A stretch of 64,000 nucleotides of DNA from CAVSWT01 sp963731745 (GTDB lineage Bacteria; Bacteroidota; Ignavibacteria; Ignavibacteriales; Ignavibacteriaceae). How positions within the stretch are numbered: position 1 is the stretch's first letter; each line of letters starts with the position of its first letter. A program made the position numbers and the translations under genes. The stretch lies in NCBI GenBank assembly GCA_963731745.1, contig CAVSWT010000010.1, positions 248,001 to 312,000 on the forward strand, in the 5' to 3' direction. The notes under the pieces were generated by a model. The model saw only the letters and a list, made by a program, of their open reading frames with translations. It was not told where the DNA came from and did no database searches. Of the stretch, positions 18,020 through 26,893 are shown in pieces.

Positions 18020-20194
18020 TTATTTTAACAGCATTAACTTCTTAGTTGCTATAAAATTATCAGTTTTGATTGTATAAATATAAACTCCGCTTGCTAGATT
18101 TGCTGCATTAAATTGAATAGAATGTTTTCCAGCTTGATTAAATGAATTAACCAAAGTTGTAACTTCTTGCCCAAGTAAGTTGTAAACAGTTAGTTTTACG
18201 TTAGAAGCATTCGGCAATGAATAACTAATTGTAGTTGTCGGATTAAATGGATTCGGATAATTTTGTTCTAACTTATAACTAGCAGGAATTATGTTTGAAT
18301 AATTGTCTTCGACTCCAGTTACATTATTAAATCTTAAACCCCAGCCATATAAAAATCCGGTGTTGCCATTATAAAGATCAACTATTTTTAGTATCCAAAT
18401 ACCTTTTGGATTTTTTCCGGAAAAAGTTGAACTTAATGAATTCATCGGTTTAATATTTGGCCCGAAATCAACATACTTATTATTTACTATTTCATTATTA
18501 GATTCATCATCAAACACAGTAATTAAATTATCAACATTATTATTTATGCCGCTATTTTTGTCCCAAACAATAGCAGAGTCTCCATCTGGTGAATATAAAA
18601 TAATTTGAAGTTCCGAAAGTTTTTGGTGATTAATTGCAATAAACATTTTCAAATCTGAAACACTTGTTGTACTTGTTATATTTATGCTGTCAACTTCCAT
18701 ATAACCTGCGGTATTAAATTGAGGGATTCTTCTCGAATCTGCTTTAAAATAATAACCAACTGGAAAGTTTTCGATTCCGGAACCAATTATTGGTGAAACA
18801 GGAATATCATCAAGTGTTACAGGTGTGGAGTATTTTGCATTTCCTCTTAAATAATAATACTGTCCGTTACTGGTTGATGAATAATTAAAAAAATCAAAGT
18901 TTAAACTTACAGTTGAATTCGGTGGAGTAGGTCTATTAGTATAATCAATTTCCCTAAACATATCTTTTTTAATTTCATCAACACTTTTTTCATAATTTGA
19001 AATTTTTACGGCATCTATATATCCTTTAAAAAAATTAAAGCCGCCGACAGTTCCTATATATAGTGAATCTGTGCTAGCAGTTGAAGGGACTCCATAATTA
19101 TAACTTATATCAAATTTACCGTTTAGATATAAATTACCAATACCTGAACTATTGAATGTAATTGCTACATGTGTCCATTGATTTGAAGGAATTGTCGAAA
19201 TTGAAGTACCAACATGACTGTTAAATGTAAATCTTAATTTGCCGGTATCTTCCAAATACATTGCATAGTCATTGCCTTTTTGTAAGATATACTGTGTACC
19301 CGATTCAGAATTAATTGGGTAAACCCAGGCTTCTACACTTAAAGGTCCAGCTAATTCAATATCTGCATTATTCGGCATTACAGCATAATCACCATTATTA
19401 ATTAATTGGAGAGCATTATTTATTGCAAGAGTTTGGGAAGGTGAATCACCTAAGTATACAGAAGAAACGTTATGAGGATAAAATGAATTATATCCATCAT
19501 AAAAATATAATTGATTTCCACTTCCGGCGTACGTGAAATCAAAAGTGCATGACATAACTAAGCCGGTTCCAAAATTTTTATTAGAAGAGTTATTTAAATA
19601 ACCCACGAATGGATTTCTAAAATTATTAAATATTTCATCTGATGATAATGCTCTATTCCAAATTCTAATGTCATCAATCATACCTTTGAAAGGTCCATAT
19701 TCTGAATTCCCAATATATAATGAATCAAAATTACTCACTGCACCTAAACCAGTACCAGTTTTAGATGTATCAAGATTATTATTAACATATACACTCATTA
19801 AGCCGCCTCCAGATTCATCATATGTGCAAGCAATATGATACCATTTATGTAGTTCTAATAATGCAGAAGTTCTTGAATAAATTTTCGTATTATTGCCTGT
19901 TTGAATTCTTACTCTGAATTTATCTCCAGTTTCCTGAATCATCATTCTTACATTTCTCTTTCCAAATACTGATCCTGTTAGATTAGTATCCGCATTCAAC
20001 CAGCATTCTATAGTAAAATTTCCGGTTAAATTATTTAATGTCGAATAAGGTTCCACAGCAACATAACTGCTATCAGAGCCATCAAATTTCGCAGCTATAT
20101 TCCAATATCTTTGAGGATAAAGCTTGGACGAAATAAAAATGAATAAAATGAAAAAGAATATATAGAAAATGTTTTTTGAGTAATTAAAATACAT
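18020..20194 (-). CDS. Secreted protein with two LamG domains, a P-domain and T9SS sorting domain
   Basis: 724 residues. A signal peptide occupies about residues 1-27 (hydrophobic FYIFFFILFIFISSKLYPQ), and an AAAGGAA site precedes the ATG. The first LamG/concanavalin-like domain covers about 35-195 (SYVAVEPYSTLNNLTGNFTI, GMIDDIRIWNRALSSDEI). The second covers about 255-415 (YAVMPNNADIELAGPLSVEA). A proprotein-convertase P-domain follows at about 490-625 (LKMFIAINHQKLSELQIIL, GKNPKGIWILKIVD). The type A sorting domain starts near 640 with YPNPFNPTTTISYSLP. No catalytic domain is seen, so it is probably an adhesive or glycan-binding surface protein. Confidence 0.88.
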   Translation of the reverse strand: MYFNYSKNIFYIFFFILFIFISSKLYPQRYWNIAAKFDGSDSSYVAVEPYSTLNNLTGNFTIECWLNADTNLTGSVFGKRNVRMMIQETGDKFRVRIQTGNNTKIYSRTSALLELHKWYHIACTYDESGGGLMSVYVNNNLDTSKTGTGLGAVSNFDSLYIGNSEYGPFKGMIDDIRIWNRALSSDEIFNNFRNPFVGYLNNSSNKNFGTGLVMSCTFDFTYAGSGNQLYFYDGYNSFYPHNVSSVYLGDSPSQTLAINNALQLINNGDYAVMPNNADIELAGPLSVEAWVYPINSESGTQYILQKGNDYAMYLEDTGKLRFTFNSHVGTSISTIPSNQWTHVAITFNSSGIGNLYLNGKFDISYNYGVPSTASTDSLYIGTVGGFNFFKGYIDAVKISNYEKSVDEIKKDMFREIDYTNRPTPPNSTVSLNFDFFNYSSTSNGQYYYLRGNAKYSTPVTLDDIPVSPIIGSGIENFPVGYYFKADSRRIPQFNTAGYMEVDSINITSTTSVSDLKMFIAINHQKLSELQIILYSPDGDSAIVWDKNSGINNNVDNLITVFDDESNNEIVNNKYVDFGPNIKPMNSLSSTFSGKNPKGIWILKIVDLYNGNTGFLYGWGLRFNNVTGVEDNYSNIIPASYKLEQNYPNPFNPTTTISYSLPNASNVKLTVYNLLGQEVTTLVNSFNQAGKHSIQFNAANLASGVYIYTIKTDNFIATKKLMLLK

Positions 20195-20562
20195 TCTTAT
20201 TTCCTTTCTACTAATTAATAAATGAGACTACTTATTTTTGTTGTAAAGAAAGGTACAAATTGAATAATAAAATAAATTATTGCTAAATTGAATTTGTAAA
20301 TAGACAAGAAAAACACCAATTAACAATAGAACATATTGACTAAATAAAATCACCCCCATATTTGTGTTATTGACATCACGTTACGTTTTGCTTGCTTATT
20401 AGTGCATGTTATTTAATTTCATTTGAATAAGAAAAATAATTTCTTTAATATAAACGACATCTAATAACAATTTTTGTTTTCCTTATTAAAGTTCAATTAT
20501 GAAAATTCATTTTCACAAATAAATGAATTGATTTTATAATCTAAAATAAATTGGATAGAAAA
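20195..20562. other. Divergent promoter region between the LamG protein and korA2
   Basis: About 370 AT-rich bases. A 16-bp palindrome at 20500-20515 (TGAAAAT-TC-ATTTTCA) lies about 48 bases upstream of the korA2 start and could be an operator. TTGACA occurs near 20371 on the plus strand. No gene is seen. Confidence 0.4.
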
Positions 20563-22398
20563 ATGACTAAAGAAACTGTCGGTTTAAACGACGTAACAGT
20601 TCGATTTGCGGGGGACTCTGGTGACGGCATGCAATTAACTGGTTCTCAATTTACCAACACAACGGCTTTAGTTGGAAATGATTTGAGTACACTGCCAGAT
20701 TATCCTGCGGAAATTCGTGCACCTATTGGAACAACTTATGGTGTCAGCGGATTTCAATTACATTTCAGCAGCGATGATATCCACACTCCAGGAGATGCAC
20801 CCGATGTATTAGTTGCAATGAATCCTGCTGCACTAAAGGTAAACCTTGGTTCATTAAAACCTGATGCAACAATTATCATAAATGTTAATTCTTTTGATTC
20901 AAAAAATTTCAGGCTTGCACATTATGACAGTAACCCGTTGGAAGATGGAACACTTGATGGATATAATGTTGTTCAAGTACCTCTTAACAAATTAACTGCA
21001 ACTGCTTTGGAAGATAGCGGACTTGGAGCTAAAGAAATTGCTCGAAGTAAAAACTTTTTTGCTTTAGGAATGATGTATTGGCTTTACAGTCGTCCCATCG
21101 AACCAACGTTAGAATGGATTAAAACTAAATTTAAAAATAATAAACTGATAGCTAATGCTAACGAGAAAGCTCTTAAATCTGGGTATTATTTTGGAGAAAA
21201 TACCGAATTATTTACAGTTAGATATCATGTTGAACCGGCTAAATTGGAAAAAGGTAAATACAGAAATATCTCCGGTAATGAAGCTTTGGCTTTAGGATTT
21301 GTTGCAGCCTCAGTGAAAAGTGGTTTACCTTTATTCCTTGGTTCGTATCCTATAACTCCTGCTTCTGATATTCTGCATGAATTAAGTAAACACAAAAATT
21401 TTGGTGTAAGAACTTTTCAAGCTGAAGATGAAATAGCTGCCGTTACTGCTGCTATCGGCGCTTCATTCTCCGGTGCCTTAGCAATAACAACTACTAGCGG
21501 ACCAGGCGTTGCATTAAAAACAGAAGCTATTGGTCTTGCAGTGATGACTGAGCTGCCATTAGTTATTATTGATGTTCAACGAGGAGGGCCAAGTACAGGG
21601 CTTCCGACTAAAACTGAGCAATCGGATCTTCTGCAGGCTTTTTACGGAAGAAATGGGGAAGCCCCGGTCGCTATTGTTGCTCCTTCAACTCCGGCAGATT
21701 GTTTCAATATGGCAATTGAGGCATCGCGCATTGCAACAAAATATATGGTACCGGTTATGTTTTTGTCTGATGGTTATATTGCAAACGGTTCTGAACCATG
21801 GAAAATTCCTGAGCCAGATTCGATTCCGGAAATTGAAGTAAAATTCAGAACTGAAGTTGAAGGGTTTCAGCCTTACTTGAGAAATGAAAATTTATCAAGA
21901 CCTTGGGTATTGCCCGGAACGCCTGGATTGGAACATCGATTGGGCGGATTGGAAAAGGCAAACATTACAGGAAACGTAAGTTACGATCCTCAGAACCATG
22001 AGTTTATGGTTCGTCTTAGAGAGGAAAAAGTTAATAATATTGTTCAAGATATTCCATTGATAAAAATTTATGGCGATGAAGATGCGGATTTGCTGGTTGT
22101 TGGTTGGGGTGGAACTTTTGGTTCAATAACAGAAGCAGTGAACAGGGTAAGGAAAAAAGGTAAAAAAGTTGCTCAAGCTCATTTTAGATATTTAAATCCA
22201 TTTCCAAAAAATACTGAAGAAATTTTAAAACATTATAAAAAAATTCTTTGCCCGGAATTAAATATGGGTCAACTATCAAAAATATTAGCAAGTCGATTTA
22301 ATATTAAAGTTGAACAATATAATAAAATACAGGGCTTGCCATTTAAATCATCAGAGATTGAGACGAAAATTGATTCAATGTTAGGAGGAAATTTATAA
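20563..22398 (+). CDS. korA: 2-oxoacid:ferredoxin oxidoreductase, alpha subunit, copy 2
   Basis: 611 residues from ATG 20563, preferred over a TTG 12 bases earlier because GGATAGAAAA precedes it at normal spacing. The fused gamma-alpha architecture is the same as copy 1, with VRFAGDSGDGMQLTGSQFTN, GNEALALGFVAASVKSGLPL, GSYPITPASDIL and QRGGPSTGLPTKTEQSD. It is similar to copy 1 along its whole length, so the two are recent enough paralogues to align by eye, although many surface positions differ. The stop overlaps the korB start by one base (TAATG). Substrate is probably 2-oxoglutarate or a related 2-oxoacid. Confidence 0.92.
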   Translation: MTKETVGLNDVTVRFAGDSGDGMQLTGSQFTNTTALVGNDLSTLPDYPAEIRAPIGTTYGVSGFQLHFSSDDIHTPGDAPDVLVAMNPAALKVNLGSLKPDATIIINVNSFDSKNFRLAHYDSNPLEDGTLDGYNVVQVPLNKLTATALEDSGLGAKEIARSKNFFALGMMYWLYSRPIEPTLEWIKTKFKNNKLIANANEKALKSGYYFGENTELFTVRYHVEPAKLEKGKYRNISGNEALALGFVAASVKSGLPLFLGSYPITPASDILHELSKHKNFGVRTFQAEDEIAAVTAAIGASFSGALAITTTSGPGVALKTEAIGLAVMTELPLVIIDVQRGGPSTGLPTKTEQSDLLQAFYGRNGEAPVAIVAPSTPADCFNMAIEASRIATKYMVPVMFLSDGYIANGSEPWKIPEPDSIPEIEVKFRTEVEGFQPYLRNENLSRPWVLPGTPGLEHRLGGLEKANITGNVSYDPQNHEFMVRLREEKVNNIVQDIPLIKIYGDEDADLLVVGWGGTFGSITEAVNRVRKKGKKVAQAHFRYLNPFPKNTEEILKHYKKILCPELNMGQLSKILASRFNIKVEQYNKIQGLPFKSSEIETKIDSMLGGNL

Positions 22399-23441
22399 TG
22401 TCTGAAAATATTAATAAGCCGGTAAATGGAGATTTAAAATATACATCAAAAGATTTTTCTTCTTCACAGGATGTAAGATGGTGTCCCGGATGCGGAGATT
22501 ATTCAATACTAGCTCAAATGCAAAGGGTTTCGCCTGACCTAGGAATTAAAAAAGAAAATTTTGTTTGGGTTTCCGGAATTGGCTGTGCTGCACGCTTTCC
22601 TTACTACATGGAAACTTATGGAATGCATGGCATTCACGGAAGAGCTGCCGCTATTGCAACCGGTGTAAAAGTCAATCGTCCGGAATTATCTGTTTGGGTA
22701 GCAAGCGGTGATGGCGATCTTTTAAGCATTGGCGGCAATCATTTTATACATGCTTGCAGAAGAAATGTTGATATCAAAATTTTATTATTCAACAACAGAA
22801 TTTATGGTTTAACAAAAGGGCAATATTCACCGACTTCTGAAAAAGGCAAGCGGACTAAAAGTACTCCTTTTGGAAGTATCGATTTCCCTTTCAATCCAAT
22901 CAGTCTTGCACTTGGCGCGGAAGCCACTTTCGTTGCAAGATCTATGGACAGAGACCCGAAACATCTGCAGCAAATGATTAAACGGGCTGCTGAACATAAA
23001 GGAACCGCATTCATTGAAGTATTTCAAAACTGTAATATTTTTAACGATGGAGCATTTGAAATATTAACAGATAAGGAAACTAAAGCTGACAATGTAATCG
23101 TTCTTGAACATGATAAGCCGATGATATTTGGAAAGAATAATGACAAAGGTATTCGGCTAGATGGATTAAACCCTGAGGTGATTGATGTTTCAAATGGCAA
23201 GTATTCTTTGAATGATGTATGGGTCCATGATGAAATCGATAAAGCTTCAGCAAGGTCGCATATACTTTCCAAGTTTACGGAACTAGAAGGTTTTCCAACT
23301 CCAATCGGAATTTTTAAGCAAGAATTCAAAACAACTTATGATAATGATTTTCATGAACAAATAGATGATATTAAAAAGACGAAAGGTAATGGAGATTTAA
23401 GGAAAATTTTATTTAGCGGAAACATGTGGGATGTGAATTAA
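22398..23441 (+). CDS. korB: 2-oxoacid:ferredoxin oxidoreductase, beta subunit, copy 2
   Basis: 347 residues. The Cys pair is C29/C32 in WCPGCGDYSIL. The TPP motif is GDGDLLSIGGNHFIHACRRN, followed by FNNRIYGLTKGQYSPTS and KGTAFIEVFQNC. An AGGAGG site lies before the overlapping start. It pairs with the alpha subunit upstream to form the second KorAB enzyme of the window. A terminator hairpin follows at 23516-23539. Confidence 0.93.
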   Translation: MSENINKPVNGDLKYTSKDFSSSQDVRWCPGCGDYSILAQMQRVSPDLGIKKENFVWVSGIGCAARFPYYMETYGMHGIHGRAAAIATGVKVNRPELSVWVASGDGDLLSIGGNHFIHACRRNVDIKILLFNNRIYGLTKGQYSPTSEKGKRTKSTPFGSIDFPFNPISLALGAEATFVARSMDRDPKHLQQMIKRAAEHKGTAFIEVFQNCNIFNDGAFEILTDKETKADNVIVLEHDKPMIFGKNNDKGIRLDGLNPEVIDVSNGKYSLNDVWVHDEIDKASARSHILSKFTELEGFPTPIGIFKQEFKTTYDNDFHEQIDDIKKTKGNGDLRKILFSGNMWDVN

Positions 23442-23515
23442 GATCAAATTATAATTGAGAATATTTATTCCATTATATTAGATTTATTTTTTATCTTTAC
23501 AATTAAATTAATTCG

Positions 23516-23540
23516 GGGCTTGATTTATCGAGCCCTTTTC
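23516..23540 (+). terminator. Terminator after korAB copy 2
   Basis: Stem GGGCTTGA/TCGAGCCC (one G-U pair) with loop TTTA, followed by TTTTC. It overlaps a TTG at 23520 that could otherwise extend nrnA, which supports the ATG at 23562 as the nrnA start. Confidence 0.75.
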
Positions 23541-23561
23541 TATTTATACAAATTCACATTT

Positions 23562-24560
23562 ATGATTGATTTTAATTCATTAAAAGAAATTTTACAAAAA
23601 AATAATTCATTCCTTCTAACTACTCATGTTAATCCCGATGCTGATGCGATTGGTTCTGAAATTGCTTTGGCTCAAGTTTTAAAAAATTTAAACAAAACTT
23701 TCAAAATAGTTAACACAAGTGAAACGCCTTATAATTTAGTCTTTCTTGATAGAGATAATATTATAGAGAGATTCGATGAACAGAAGCATGAAAATTTATT
23801 CAATGAGTTTGATGTTATAGTTGCTCTCGATTTTAACCGTCCAGACAGAATAGTTAGAATGAGACAAGGATTGGTTAAATCTAAAAAGCAAAAAATATGT
23901 ATTGATCATCATCAAGATCCAGAAAATATATTTGATCATTTTTTTACTGATGATAATTACAGCGCTACAGGACAAATTATTTATGACCTGATTAGAAAAA
24001 CAAATTTGGTAGAATTGAATTATGAAATTGCTGAACCTATTTATGCTGCAATAATGACTGATACGGGTTCCTTCAGATTTGAAAGAACAACACCTGAACT
24101 CCACTATATCGCCGCCGAATTAATTCAGCTTGGAGTCATTCCCGGAAAAATATTTGATGCGGTGTATGATCAAAGTCATTTCAGCAAGGTTAAACTTTTA
24201 GGCAAAGCTTTGGACTCAATGCAGTTGTATGGCGAAACAAATGAAATTTCATACATGATGCTTTCGAAAGACTCATTTCAACAAACCGGAGCACTTGAAT
24301 CAGATACCGATGGATTTGTTAATTTTTCTCTTGCTGTAATGAATGTTAAAATTGGAATCCTTTTTATTGAGCTTGCTAATGGCTTTAAGGTAAGCTTTAG
24401 ATCAAAAGGAAATATTCCAATGAATAAGCTTGCCGGAGAATTCGGTGGAGGTGGTCATATAAATGCTTCGGGAGCAAGATTTTTCAATCAAAACATACAC
24501 GAATTTAAAGGTAAGATATTGATTAAAGCGTTAAAATATCTTGAATTATATAAAATCTAA
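23562..24560 (+). CDS. nrnA: Bifunctional oligoribonuclease/PAP phosphatase NrnA (DHH family)
   Basis: 332 residues. The ATG at 23562 gives MIDFNSLKEIL, the usual family opening; the upstream frame runs through a terminator. DHH phosphoesterase motifs are THVNPDADAIGSE (H22, D26, D28), VALDFNRPDR and the DHH triad D115-H116-H117 in CIDHHQDP. The C-terminal DHHA1 domain has GGGGHINASGARF. The enzyme degrades short RNA oligonucleotides and removes the 3' phosphate of pAp, with Mn or Mg. It is followed 12 bases later by pepA. Confidence 0.92.
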   Translation: MIDFNSLKEILQKNNSFLLTTHVNPDADAIGSEIALAQVLKNLNKTFKIVNTSETPYNLVFLDRDNIIERFDEQKHENLFNEFDVIVALDFNRPDRIVRMRQGLVKSKKQKICIDHHQDPENIFDHFFTDDNYSATGQIIYDLIRKTNLVELNYEIAEPIYAAIMTDTGSFRFERTTPELHYIAAELIQLGVIPGKIFDAVYDQSHFSKVKLLGKALDSMQLYGETNEISYMMLSKDSFQQTGALESDTDGFVNFSLAVMNVKIGILFIELANGFKVSFRSKGNIPMNKLAGEFGGGGHINASGARFFNQNIHEFKGKILIKALKYLELYKI

Positions 24561-24572
24561 AATGGAGGAGAA

Positions 24573-26075
24573 ATGTTCAAACTAAATATTAAATCAGGCG
24601 GAAATAAAATTAGCTATAAAAATTTATCGGTTAGTTTGAGGTACTTAATTGATGAAAAAAAATTAGATATAAGTCTTAAGAATTTAGAAAAAATACTTAA
24701 TATTAAATTGTCGGAGCTTCAAAGAAAAAATTTTCTATCTAAAGATGGCGGGGAAATAAGAATTTCAAAATATACCGGGAAACCTGATGAAATCATACTT
24801 GCTAAACTAAAGTTAAATGAGCACTTTAACATAGATTACTTTAGAAATCATCTAGCTGGTTTATTACCAAATCTTGAGAGCGAAGAACTAAAAGCATTGC
24901 ACATTTTTATTCCTAAATTTGACGCAGTTAAAAAATATTTTACCAGTGAAGAATATTATTATCAAACATTTGTTGAAGGTATTATTTTTGGAAATTACAC
25001 TTTCGATATTTATAAATCGGACAGAAAAGAAGTGAAGGAACTTGATGTTTTTCTATATGCTGATAATGAAAAATTATTAAAATCTGCTTTGAATAAAGGT
25101 TTGAATATAATGTCCGGAGCAAACTTTACCAGAGACCTTCAGAATGAACCTGCTATAAACTTAACTCCTGAACTGTTATCTAAGCGAATCTTAGGGATTT
25201 TACCGGGTTCGGGGGTAAAAGTAAAAGTCTTTAATGAAAAAGAAATAAAGAAAAGAAAAATGGGAGGTCTTCTTGCAGTTGGAATGGGGAGCATAAATCC
25301 GCCGAAATTCATAACCTTAGAATATTCTCCTAAAATTAAAAACAAAAAATTAAAAACTATTGCTCTTGTTGGAAAAGGAATAACATTTGACGCGGGCGGA
25401 ATTTCAATAAAGCCTGCTGCTCATATGGGCGAAATGAAAGCAGATATGTCCGGAGCTGCTGTGGTGGCAGGGACGATACTGGCGGCTGCAAAAGTAAATT
25501 TACCAGTTAAGATTATTGGTATCATTCCTTCTGCGGAAAATATGGTGTCTGGTTCAGCAATGCGACCTGGTGATATTGTAAAGACAGCTTCCGGTAAAAC
25601 CATTGAGGTTGAACATACAGATGCGGAAGGAAGAATGATTCTTGCAGACGGATTGGACTATGCATCAAAATTAAAACCTGATTTGATAATTGATTTGGCA
25701 ACTTTAACAGGTGCCTGCGTGGTTGCTCTGGGTGAATTTGTAGCCGGTGTTTTTACAAAAGATGATAAACTTGCGAGCGATTTGTTTAATGCAGGGCAAA
25801 AAACTTTCGATAGAGTTTGGGCCATGCCTATGTGGGATGATTACAGCACCTTGATTAAGAGTTCCGTTGCTGATGTAACGAATGAAGGCGCAAGATGGGG
25901 AAGTGCAATTAGCGCAGCAAAGTTTTTAGAAAAATTTGTTGATAAAAAAATTAAATGGGCTCATATCGATATTGCCGGGCCAACCGGGCCGTACAATCTA
26001 AAAAACTATACAAAAACTTATATGAATCCATTTGGTGTCCGCCTATTATTTGAATATTTGTCCAATATTAAATAG
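24573..26075 (+). CDS. pepA: Cytosol (leucyl) aminopeptidase, M17 family
   Basis: 500 residues, normal for M17, with a strong GGAGGAG site. The catalytic C-terminal domain contains VGKGITFDAGGISIKPAAHM and the signature HTDAEGRMILADG. D350 and E352 of the signature are two of the dizinc ligands, and Arg354 is the catalytic Arg. The N-terminal macro-like domain (about 1-170) is less conserved. It removes N-terminal residues from peptides in the cytoplasm. Start-to-stop spacing of 12 bases from nrnA suggests one operon. Confidence 0.95.
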   Translation: MFKLNIKSGGNKISYKNLSVSLRYLIDEKKLDISLKNLEKILNIKLSELQRKNFLSKDGGEIRISKYTGKPDEIILAKLKLNEHFNIDYFRNHLAGLLPNLESEELKALHIFIPKFDAVKKYFTSEEYYYQTFVEGIIFGNYTFDIYKSDRKEVKELDVFLYADNEKLLKSALNKGLNIMSGANFTRDLQNEPAINLTPELLSKRILGILPGSGVKVKVFNEKEIKKRKMGGLLAVGMGSINPPKFITLEYSPKIKNKKLKTIALVGKGITFDAGGISIKPAAHMGEMKADMSGAAVVAGTILAAAKVNLPVKIIGIIPSAENMVSGSAMRPGDIVKTASGKTIEVEHTDAEGRMILADGLDYASKLKPDLIIDLATLTGACVVALGEFVAGVFTKDDKLASDLFNAGQKTFDRVWAMPMWDDYSTLIKSSVADVTNEGARWGSAISAAKFLEKFVDKKIKWAHIDIAGPTGPYNLKNYTKTYMNPFGVRLLFEYLSNIK

Positions 26076-26158
26076 CAAGATATTTACCTCTTTCTAAATA
26101 TAGTTTTTGCCGGCAATTGAATAAATAAATCTATTTAGATATATTTCTATACGTAAAC

Positions 26159-26183
26159 GTACACTATTAGTATAATATACGTT
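26159..26183. promoter_or_regulatory. Candidate operator/promoter of the merR-hydrolase operon
   Basis: An imperfect inverted repeat GTACACTA...ATAATATAC, near ACGT repeats, lies just upstream of the TTG start at 26195. It includes TATAAT-like sequence. MerR-type regulators typically bind such repeats between -35 and -10 of their own promoter. Boundaries are uncertain. Confidence 0.35.
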
Positions 26184-26194
26184 AAGGTATAGAA

Positions 26195-26893
26195 TTGAAA
26201 AATATTTTCCTGCAAGACGAACTTCTTTCAAAGTTGAACATATCTAAGAAACAGCTCATTGAATGGGAAAATTCGGGTTTGATTATACAAACTGGAATAT
26301 CCGATGAGAATATTCCATACTATTCGAATATTGAATTCGAAAAAGGCATTCATATTAAAAAATTTCTTGAACTTGGATATGAATTAGAGAACATTCAAAA
26401 AATCATTAAAAAAGTTGGTCTTCCCCAATTGACTCCTGAAAAAATTACCAACAAAAAAAATAATAATTATCTAACAGTTGGGAATTTAGCAGATAAAATT
26501 GGAGTCAGCCCGAGAACTATAAAACATTGGGAGGATAAAGGAATAATTGAACCGGATATGAGAAGCGATGGCGGTTTCAGGCTCTATTCTTCCGGCTATA
26601 TTTATCTATGCAACTTAATTCAAGACCTTCAGCTATTTGGATACACACTTGAAGAAATAAAAATTGTATCAGATTACTTTCGAGATTTTTGGCTCATTCA
26701 AAATAAAATTGAAACCTTTAAGAAAGATGAAACTGATAATAAACTTGATCAAATGTTAAAAGCTATTGAGAATTTATTTTTAAAAATGAACTTGTTGAAA
26801 GAGGGAATTACTCGATGGGAAGAACTGCTTAAAAAAAAGAAAAAAGAAATTCTGAGCTTGAAAAATAAAAACATTAAAAGGGGTGAAATGTGA
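26195..26893 (+). CDS. MerR-family transcriptional regulator with two HTH-like modules
   Basis: 232 residues from a TTG start with AAGG seven bases upstream. The canonical MerR winged helix is at about 88-150: YLTVGNLADKIGVSPRTIKH, then a WEDKGIIEP wing and GGFRLYSS. The first 80 residues look like a second, diverged MerR-like module (LLSKLNISKKQLIEWENSGLI, then YSNIEFEKGIHIKKFLELGY). A Lys/Glu-rich coiled coil (about 175-228) would dimerise it. No ligand Cys cluster is visible. The stop overlaps the start of the hydrolase (ATGTGA), so the regulator and the hydrolase are translationally coupled. Confidence 0.88.
   Translation: MKNIFLQDELLSKLNISKKQLIEWENSGLIIQTGISDENIPYYSNIEFEKGIHIKKFLELGYELENIQKIIKKVGLPQLTPEKITNKKNNNYLTVGNLADKIGVSPRTIKHWEDKGIIEPDMRSDGGFRLYSSGYIYLCNLIQDLQLFGYTLEEIKIVSDYFRDFWLIQNKIETFKKDETDNKLDQMLKAIENLFLKMNLLKEGITRWEELLKKKKKEILSLKNKNIKRGEM

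Noticed and set aside
23520..23561. An upstream TTG start for nrnA
   Set aside because: It lies inside the terminator hairpin of korAB copy 2, and the family normally begins MIDF-like, as from ATG 23562.
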